27,250 nucleotides of DNA from a virus: IMG/VR virus record IMGVR_UViG_3300029984_000027, positions 1 to 27,250 of that record; one strand, given 5' to 3'. The notes beneath the pieces were generated by a model. That model made no database searches, was not told where the DNA came from, and saw nothing but the letters and a program-made list of their open reading frames with translations. Both the position numbers and the translations under genes were made by a program. This document shows, one piece after another, positions 21,711 through 27,250 of this stretch. The first letter of the stretch is position 1, and each line of letters starts with the position of its first letter.

Positions 21711-22236
21711 TAAAATTGAATTAGATATTGAGGATGAAATGCGAAGTATATTTGCATTGAGTTATTTCAACATAGGAAAAGTTGAATTTTGTGGAGAAAT
21801 CATTATAGCTTTCGTTAGTTTTAACGATCTGTCTAGTCTCAAAAAACAGTGGAAAGAATTCAATAGTTATTTAACTGTAAAATATATATCCACTATAAAA
21901 GATGAATATTCTAAGTGGAATTTTTATATTTTCTATTTTTCAAAAGATATGATTGAGAAAACTCTTAAATATGAAATTGCGAACAATAAGTTTAGTAGTC
22001 GAAAGATTGTAATCGAGAATGTTACTTCAGAATTAGAAATAAATAAAATTATATCTGAACATATCACAAATGATAGTATTCAAGTTGATATTGAAAATAT
22101 AAAAGTAACCGAATTTATAAAAGACGGTTCACTGTCAAAAATAATTGACATGCTACCAAAAACTAAGAAAATTGATGAAGTAGAACTTCAAAATGCTTTA
22201 GAATTACTCGAAAAAAACTACAAAAATGAAATTTAA
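21688..22236 (+). CDS. Middle component-like protein of an ABC/SMC system
   Basis: A 182-aa protein translated just before, and with an 11-base overlap into, the SMC ATPase. Its pattern (VEFCGEIIIAFVSFNDLSSL, EYSKWNFYIFYFSKDMIEKT then NNKFSSRKIVIEN) resembles the middle components of ABC-three-component systems and LmuC-like proteins, which bridge the ATPase and an effector. The Trp-Asn and SRK elements are the most telling parts; I infer the family from them and from gene order. It has no signal peptide or membrane segment. The gene is much more AT-rich than the phage genes. Confidence 0.6.
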   Translation: MPLKELFNKIELDIEDEMRSIFALSYFNIGKVEFCGEIIIAFVSFNDLSSLKKQWKEFNSYLTVKYISTIKDEYSKWNFYIFYFSKDMIEKTLKYEIANNKFSSRKIVIENVTSELEINKIISEHITNDSIQVDIENIKVTEFIKDGSLSKIIDMLPKTKKIDEVELQNALELLEKNYKNEI

Positions 22237-25200
22237 AAAAGTAGAAATCCAAGCATTTAGAGCTTATGATAAAGCAATTGATGGCACTTTTGATTTCAAA
22301 AGAAAGGAAGATGGTGATAATGCAGATTTTATTTCACTTTATGCTCCAAATGGTTTTGGGAAAACTTCATTTTATGATGCTGTAGAATACGGCATTACAA
22401 ATAACATAGATAGGTTTTTAAGAAAAGGTGCAGAAACATTTAATTCTGTCAAATCTGAAAGGTCTCTCAGAACAAAAAAAAAACAGTACTTTTTAAGAAA
22501 TAATAATTCGGAAGATAGCCTAACGTCATATATCAAACTCTATACAGTGGAATCGGAAGTTCCAATAGAGACTATTATTGCTAAACCTAAAACTAAGGCT
22601 GGTTATGATTATAAATTTGACACAAATAAAACAATAAATAAAGAATTTCAAACCACTATTTTGTCACAAGAATGGATTGATGCTTTTTTAAAGGTAGATA
22701 GACCTGAAGAAAGATATATCACCTTCATAGAATACTTTGGTGATAAAAAGATTGATGAATACTATCAAAGTCTAGTAGCTCTTTTAAACCAAAATAAGAA
22801 AAGAATTGAAGCTCTAACTCATAAGCTAAATGGGATCCAAATGGAATTAGATTTCAATGGAGATATAAATATATTAAGTAAAGTAAATGAAAAAATTTTA
22901 GCTCTAAATAGTGCAGGAGAAAAACTGAAAGAGATTGATAATTCTTTTACTGAAACTGATGCCTTAAATCTTTCTAATACACTATCTGAAAGAATGTTTG
23001 AAATAGATATTGAAAAAAGAAAAGCTACCGAACTAATAAAATACCTAGATATATTCTTTACTGGTAATGCAGAGATAGAAGGGATGGCGAAATATTTTGA
23101 ATCCAACGAAAAAATAGAACAAATTGATAAACAAATAAAAACGCACAATATACTTCTTGGAAAATTTGAATCAAGACAGGAAAGGCAGAATGAAATAGAT
23201 TCAATTAAGCTCCAAAATGATAAATTAAGTTCAAAAAAGCAAGCACTTGAGACTTTAAAAATTGAATTTAAAGAATATTTAAAAATATCGGATAATTTAT
23301 TAAAAAATAGAGAAGAAAACAATGCACTAAAAATTAATACTGAAAAATTGACATTGAAGCTAAACTCTTCTAGAGAAATTGGAAATGAATATACAGTCAA
23401 GCAAATCTCGTTACAAAGTCAGATTTCAAAACTTGAAAAAGATATCTCTGAATTGCCAAAGCTTCGTGAAAACATTGACACAACAAATTTGAAATTGAAG
23501 AAATTACATGAAAAACTCAACGGATTAAATGTTAATATTGAAAACTGTAACAAAGAAATCAATTTTCTAGATATAGCAATAAATAAATTAACTAGTACTA
23601 TTGAAAATATTGGCCTGGGGGCATATCCTTCAATTTCTGATGAGACTTTTATCGACTTATCTAAAAATATTATTAAACTCAATGAAATTGAACATACTTT
23701 AAAAATAGAGAATGAATCACTTCTAAAAATTAACACTAAAATTGATGAACAAGAAAAGTTTCAAAAAGAAATAGAATTATTTATCACAAAAGGTTCAGAA
23801 ATCATAAATAAAGGTCAAACTAATATCTGTCCTTTATGTGAACAACAATATGATTCATTCAACAATTTGGCTCAAAAAGTTTTAAACAACAGTCTTTTAT
23901 CTAATTTTCTCTCTAACTTATTAAACGAAAAGACTAAAAAAAGTAACATTATTCTAAATTTAAATAAGAAGTTAAAAGCCGAAAAAGAAAAAATAATTTA
24001 CGAAATCTCAAAATCACTAGAAATTAATAGAAAAAAACTATCGGAGACATTAAGTGGTTTAAATACTTTTGACGAATTAAAAGTTGGAGTTATATCGGAA
24101 ATCGAATCTCTAAATCGAATTTTAAATAATTTAATTTCAAAATTAAATGGTAAATCAGCTGATGTTTTCGAAAAAGACACAAAGCGTGATTTAGTAAATC
24201 TGCAATTAGATTTGCTTTCAATTATTAGCAATTATGATGAATTGAAAAAAATAATCATTTCAGAGTCTGAGAGTTTGAAAAATTTTCAAAATAAATTAAA
24301 GAATTTAGAAGAAGAAAAAGTTAAACTCAGTAAAGAACCTATATATATAAAAGTAGTAGAATATTTTAGAATAAATTATCCAGAACAGAAGAGAAGTGAA
24401 GCTTTTTTATCAACTGAAATTAAAATGTCAGTTGACAAATTAAATTTAAATTTACACAAGGAAACGATAATAAAAAAAGAAATAGATGATTTGAATATAT
24501 TGTTAAATAAGCATACTAAGGAAGACATTCAAAAGCATTTGGAGTTATTAGAAAAAACTAAAGATTTACACTCAAAAATAATTAACTCATTTAAGCTGGC
24601 AGTCAATACAAAACTCAACATAAAGTTAAATGAGTATAATATAGAATCATTTGCACGACTTCTTAATGAAAGAAAAGGATCTACTCAAAAAGAAATTGAG
24701 AAATACGAATTAAATTTAAAAGACTATAACCTATTATATCAATTCAAAGAAAATGTCACACCATTTTTAAAATATGAGCAAGCTAAAATTAAAGAAAAGG
24801 ATACGAAAGGTAAAATTGAATTTCTAAAATCTAAAATTTCAAAAGAATTAGAAAATGAAAAAAAGAGAGTGTCAGATTATTTGACATTACAGATAAATTC
24901 CTTCTTTTATGAAGGATTGATAAATGATTTATACAAAAGAATAGACCCACATCCTGATTATAAAACCGTAACTTTTAAGTGTGACTTTTCTGATGCAAAG
25001 CCTAAACTTAATGTATGCGTTTTTCAAACAAATCAAGATGAACTAATCATTCCCAATCTCTATTTCAGTACGGCACAATTGAATATCCTAAGTTTAAGTA
25101 TTTTTTTTGCAAAGGCTCTAAATGCAAAAGATGCCAAAGGAAAATCTCTTGATTGCATCTTTATAGATGACCCTATACAATCAATGGATAGTATAAATAT

Positions 25201-25378
25201 TCTATCGATAATAGATTTAATAAGAAGCATTATTGTTAATCAAAAAAAACAAATAATACTTTCTACTCATGACGAAAACTTTCATAACTTATTAAAGAAA
25301 AAGATGCCGACAAATTTATTCAAATCTAAATTTATGGAATTAGAGACATTTGGAAAGGTGAAACAAGATATAGTTTAA
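22226..25378 (+). CDS. SMC/Rad50-like ABC ATPase with zinc hook
   Basis: A 1050-aa ATPase of the SMC type. The head motifs are split as in Rad50/SbcC: Walker A APNGFGKTS (residues 40-48), a Q-loop-type region near residue 150, a coiled-coil zinc hook CPLC at Cys535/Cys538, signature-like STAQLN (948-953, replacing LSGGQ), Walker B IFIDDP (Asp981/Asp982) and the H-loop His1015 (LSTHDENFH). Between head and hook lie two very long coiled-coils (about 190-520 and 560-900). It has no fused nuclease, so it would sense DNA or structures and act through a partner. Length and partner gene suit ABC-3C/Lamassu-type ATPases; RloC also has a hook but contains an HEPN nuclease, absent here. Composition is strongly AT-rich. 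Confidence 0.85.
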   Translation: MKFKKVEIQAFRAYDKAIDGTFDFKRKEDGDNADFISLYAPNGFGKTSFYDAVEYGITNNIDRFLRKGAETFNSVKSERSLRTKKKQYFLRNNNSEDSLTSYIKLYTVESEVPIETIIAKPKTKAGYDYKFDTNKTINKEFQTTILSQEWIDAFLKVDRPEERYITFIEYFGDKKIDEYYQSLVALLNQNKKRIEALTHKLNGIQMELDFNGDINILSKVNEKILALNSAGEKLKEIDNSFTETDALNLSNTLSERMFEIDIEKRKATELIKYLDIFFTGNAEIEGMAKYFESNEKIEQIDKQIKTHNILLGKFESRQERQNEIDSIKLQNDKLSSKKQALETLKIEFKEYLKISDNLLKNREENNALKINTEKLTLKLNSSREIGNEYTVKQISLQSQISKLEKDISELPKLRENIDTTNLKLKKLHEKLNGLNVNIENCNKEINFLDIAINKLTSTIENIGLGAYPSISDETFIDLSKNIIKLNEIEHTLKIENESLLKINTKIDEQEKFQKEIELFITKGSEIINKGQTNICPLCEQQYDSFNNLAQKVLNNSLLSNFLSNLLNEKTKKSNIILNLNKKLKAEKEKIIYEISKSLEINRKKLSETLSGLNTFDELKVGVISEIESLNRILNNLISKLNGKSADVFEKDTKRDLVNLQLDLLSIISNYDELKKIIISESESLKNFQNKLKNLEEEKVKLSKEPIYIKVVEYFRINYPEQKRSEAFLSTEIKMSVDKLNLNLHKETIIKKEIDDLNILLNKHTKEDIQKHLELLEKTKDLHSKIINSFKLAVNTKLNIKLNEYNIESFARLLNERKGSTQKEIEKYELNLKDYNLLYQFKENVTPFLKYEQAKIKEKDTKGKIEFLKSKISKELENEKKRVSDYLTLQINSFFYEGLINDLYKRIDPHPDYKTVTFKCDFSDAKPKLNVCVFQTNQDELIIPNLYFSTAQLNILSLSIFFAKALNAKDAKGKSLDCIFIDDPIQSMDSINILSIIDLIRSIIVNQKKQIILSTHDENFHNLLKKKMPTNLFKSKFMELETFGKVKQDIV

Positions 25379-25412
25379 AGCCTGTTCACTAGCACTGTCT
25401 TATAAACTGTGT

Positions 25413-25463
25413 CTATACAATTTGAATAATAATGTATATGATTAAAATTGTATAGGTAACACA
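25413..25463. repeat. 11-bp inverted repeat with terminal-like TGTGTTACC
   Basis: CTATACAATTT (25413-25423) is repeated inverted as AAATTGTATAG (25445-25455), directly followed by GTAACACA; GGTAACACA spans 25455-25463. Read leftward, this is TGTGTTACCTATACAATTTT, with a TG terminus reminiscent of a transposon end. As a terminator it would be weak, because the stem is AT-rich and has no T-run after it. Confidence 0.45.
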
Positions 25464-25511
25464 ATGCAAATATAAAAAATATCCATGCTAAACGAACGAT
25501 CACCTCTCGCT

Positions 25512-25534
25512 GCCGCACGATTGCATCGTGTGGC
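25512..25534. repeat. REP-like hairpin
   Basis: GCCGCACGAT and ATCGTGTGGC pair with one mismatch (10-bp arms, 3-base loop TGC). The local composition is GC-richer than the cassette, suggesting chromosomal DNA. It may be a short interspersed palindromic element. Confidence 0.4.
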
Positions 25535-25720
25535 TGTTAAGGAAGTAAGTAATAAGTTATAATGAGTAAAAATTATATGTTTAATAACTATTTTCCAACT
25601 CATTACAAATGATGGGAGAAAGGTTTATTAGATATTGTGTTGATTTAATGTTGTTGTCACACGATACAATCATGCGGTTGCGAATGCTCTTAATTTCAGA
25701 CATAAAAAAGAAAAACAGAC

Positions 25721-26575
25721 ATGAACAGATTACTATTAATTCTACTGACTTTTATCAGTTTAAACCTGTTTGGACAGAACGACATAAAGACTCAGACACA
25801 ATCTATTGTTGACGAAGGCAAACGGCTTTACAAGTCGGAAATGGCTTCGTGGTATGGTACAGACTTGTTTTTAGCCAATTATAAAGACAGAGCAAATGTT
25901 GGAGGTTATTTTTCCTACACAACAAAGGACGAAATATCTAAATGTGTTTTCTTCTCAAAAACAGACAAACCAAGAGTTATTGGCACTATTTCATTTGATA
26001 GTTCATTTAGTACTTCATCAGCAAAAATCGACCTGACAGAGAAAGACTTTTCGGGTTCAGAAAATGACTTATATACAATTAGAAAAATTGCATTAGGGAA
26101 ATTGAACTCAGACACCTTATTTAAAAAGTACAACAATACCGATTTAAACATTATACCCTTAATCTACAATAATGAAAAGAAAGTATATGTTTTGACTGGT
26201 CCGAAACAGAGCGGAGTAGTTATTTTTGGAAATGACTATTTGCTTACATTCGACAGCAAGAATAGCCTGACGAATGCCAAACGACTTCATAAAAATATTA
26301 TTCCAATCGGTTTTGGCAACAAACAAAAGGCAGGAGCAGAGGTTGAAGGAACTATGCATTCACATTTACCGGAAACAGGCGACTTTATTACTGCTACTGA
26401 CATTTGCACTTTGATGTTGTACGAGAAATTCGCAAAATGGAAAAGTCATAATGTTGTTTCGCAGAAGTTTTTAAATGTTTGGAACTGCTTAACTGACGAA
26501 TTAAACGTGATTCCGATGGAGGCTATAGAGAAAATGAACAAAGACCGGAAAAACACGAAGAAACAAAACGAATAA
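25721..26575 (+). CDS. Secreted host protein with a JAMM-like H-S-H motif
   Basis: A 284-aa protein with a signal peptide (MNRLLLILLTFISLNLFGQ). The C-terminal half contains EVEGTMHSHLPETGD and ITATDICTLMLYEK. A Glu before H-S-H, with Asp 12 residues after, is close to the JAMM/MPN metal site (E...HxHx10D), but the spacing is one residue longer. A periplasmic metalloprotease-like fold (DUF4329-like) is therefore possible. Base composition and lack of phage-type neighbours suggest a chromosomal gene. Function unproven. Confidence 0.65.
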   Translation: MNRLLLILLTFISLNLFGQNDIKTQTQSIVDEGKRLYKSEMASWYGTDLFLANYKDRANVGGYFSYTTKDEISKCVFFSKTDKPRVIGTISFDSSFSTSSAKIDLTEKDFSGSENDLYTIRKIALGKLNSDTLFKKYNNTDLNIIPLIYNNEKKVYVLTGPKQSGVVIFGNDYLLTFDSKNSLTNAKRLHKNIIPIGFGNKQKAGAEVEGTMHSHLPETGDFITATDICTLMLYEKFAKWKSHNVVSQKFLNVWNCLTDELNVIPMEAIEKMNKDRKNTKKQNE

Positions 26576-27014
26576 AATGAGGGCTGCTAAAATGCGTTTT
26601 GTCGTAGAGCAATAGTCTGAACTTGGATTCAGCTGATTAATCAGATAAAAAAGAACGCTCTGAAATCTGATTCATCATTTAATCTGATAAAATCGTGGTT
26701 CAGATAGTAACAGTCAATTTTCAAATAAGCACAACACCCAATCATCACATCCCTTGATGGTTGTCTGTTTTTTATTTTTTGCACTCCAATATATGGCGTT
26801 TTCGGGCAATTTATGTGGCAAAAAACAGGGATGTCCAAAAATTTTGTTGGCTGCGTGTATAAGCATTTAATAAGCAATGAAATAAAAAATGGAATGTCCA
26901 AAAAAAGTTGAATTGAAATTTGGGTAATAATACCTAAAACAATTATATTTGCAGTCTAAATTAATAATATGTAAAATCCGTCTCACATCTACGTAGACAT
27001 AGAGCTAACCGACT
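26576..27014. other. Host intergenic region
   Basis: No convincing gene. An 86-aa frame on the minus strand (26641-26901) lacks protein-like structure. Two copies of ATGTCCAAAAA occur (around 26833 and 26894). The stretch with ATCTGAT and GATTAATCAGAT repeats (26610-26710) resembles decayed coding DNA. The right end carries a promoter for the next gene. Confidence 0.5.
26919..26951 (+). promoter_or_regulatory. Bacteroidetes-type promoter of the LytTR gene
   Basis: TTTG (26919-26922) and TATATTTG (26944-26951), a perfect TAnnTTTG, are 21 bp apart. Transcription would begin about 55 bases before the ATG at 27015. This match is one reason for assigning the host to Bacteroidetes. Confidence 0.8.
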
Positions 27015-27250
27015 ATGCGTGAAAGAATAATTAACTTCCTGAATCGTCCATCGACATTATTTTTATCGTACCAAAAAGGCAGAATCTATTTTCTTGAATT
27101 GATAATTGTTTTTGCTATTTTTCTGAATGTATTTCAACCCTTTGATATCAACAACTGGCAGGCCTTGCATAAACCTTTGTTTTTGAGTGGCTACAGTATG
27201 ATTTATATTGGTACCTATGGGGTAATCTATTTTGTTTATTCGTGGTTACA
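27015..27250 (+). CDS. Membrane-anchored LytTR-family regulator (partial)
   Basis: The 78 visible residues start MRERIINFLNRPSTLFLSYQ, followed by transmembrane helix IYFLELIIVFAIFLNVFQPF and a second hydrophobic segment (YIGTYGVIYFVYSWL). The FQPF(D/G)I motif after the first helix is typical of Bacteroidetes membrane LytTR DNA-binding proteins, whose DNA-binding domain would lie past the window edge. A membrane sensor kinase is the alternative. It is chromosomal. Confidence 0.6.
   Translation, partial: MRERIINFLNRPSTLFLSYQKGRIYFLELIIVFAIFLNVFQPFDINNWQALHKPLFLSGYSMIYIGTYGVIYFVYSWL

Larger units (their letters stand above)
25379..25720. other. Junction between cassette and host DNA
   Basis: This 342-bp stretch holds no convincing gene. 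It contains the 11-bp inverted repeat at 25413-25455, a TGTGTTACC sequence (minus strand, 25463-25455) and a hairpin at 25512-25534 that looks chromosomal. The element end probably lies between 25380 and about 25500, but no target-site duplication could be recognised without the other end. Confidence 0.4.

Noticed and set aside
22819-23736. Minus-strand ORFs of 193 and 105 aa inside the SMC gene
   Set aside because: They are rich in Ser/Phe/Ile, the mirror of a Lys/Glu/Asn-rich coiled coil, and have no leader or neighbours; they are antisense shadows.
25609-25812. 67-aa ORF before the secreted host protein
   Set aside because: It overlaps the signal-peptide gene in another frame and has low-quality composition; the downstream gene is clearly the real one.
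26641-26901. 86-aa minus-strand ORF in the host intergenic region
   Set aside because: No motif, no plausible leader; the surrounding repeats suggest decayed DNA.
1-27250. CRISPR array, integrase-type att site or rRNA
   Set aside because: No regularly spaced repeats, no tyrosine or serine recombinase, and no rRNA or tRNA-like segment were seen.

Overview
The window is most of a Mu-like transposable prophage (about 1-21.3 kb, running off the left edge) integrated in a Bacteroidetes chromosome. It is followed by a very AT-rich two- to three-gene cassette encoding an SMC/Rad50-like ATPase (21.5-25.4 kb) and then chromosomal genes (25.7 kb to the right edge). The host group is inferred from three things: promoters of the Bacteroidetes type (TTTG about 20 bp upstream of TAnnTTTG) before the early phage genes and the last host gene; A-rich leaders without Shine-Dalgarno sequences; and a membrane-anchored protein resembling Bacteroidetes LytTR regulators at the right edge.

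Phage layout from the right. An S24-type repressor (19927-20655, +) diverges from a long leftward early operon (19816 down to about 9.7 kb). That operon holds a small HTH protein, a DUF3164 protein, the DDE transposase (MuA-like), its AAA+ partner (MuB-like), a RadA/Sak4-like P-loop ATPase and about a dozen small proteins. The intergenic gaps contain strong RNA-hairpin elements, including a duplicated element with covarying stems. The late genes form two divergent blocks that start at 3413/3628. The rightward block is small terminase, a small ORF, TerL, a gp36-like connector, portal, MuF and gpG, and ends at a perfect terminator at 9633-9666. The leftward block is prohead protease with a nested scaffold, major capsid protein, a connector/tail protein, a GH108 muramidase and a secreted protein, continuing off the window.

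Most notable: the portal and MuF genes appear to be joined by a programmed -1 frameshift. There is a T TTT TTC heptamer six bases before a large stem-loop, and the MuF frame has no usable ATG. MuF also carries a C-terminal domain resembling CdiA-type nuclease toxins. The predicted product is a portal-MuF-toxin polyprotein.

Beyond the repressor and a membrane-anchored moron, a cluster of TGTAACCG repeats looks like a transposase-bound phage end. Next comes the cassette: a 53-aa remnant-like ORF, a 182-aa protein resembling middle components of ABC-three-component/Lamassu-type defence systems, and a 1050-aa ABC/SMC ATPase with a CxxC zinc hook. No effector nuclease is recognisable, so it is either an orphaned or a minimal defence module. 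TGTGTWACC sequences bracket it. The exact prophage boundary cannot be set because the other end lies outside the window.
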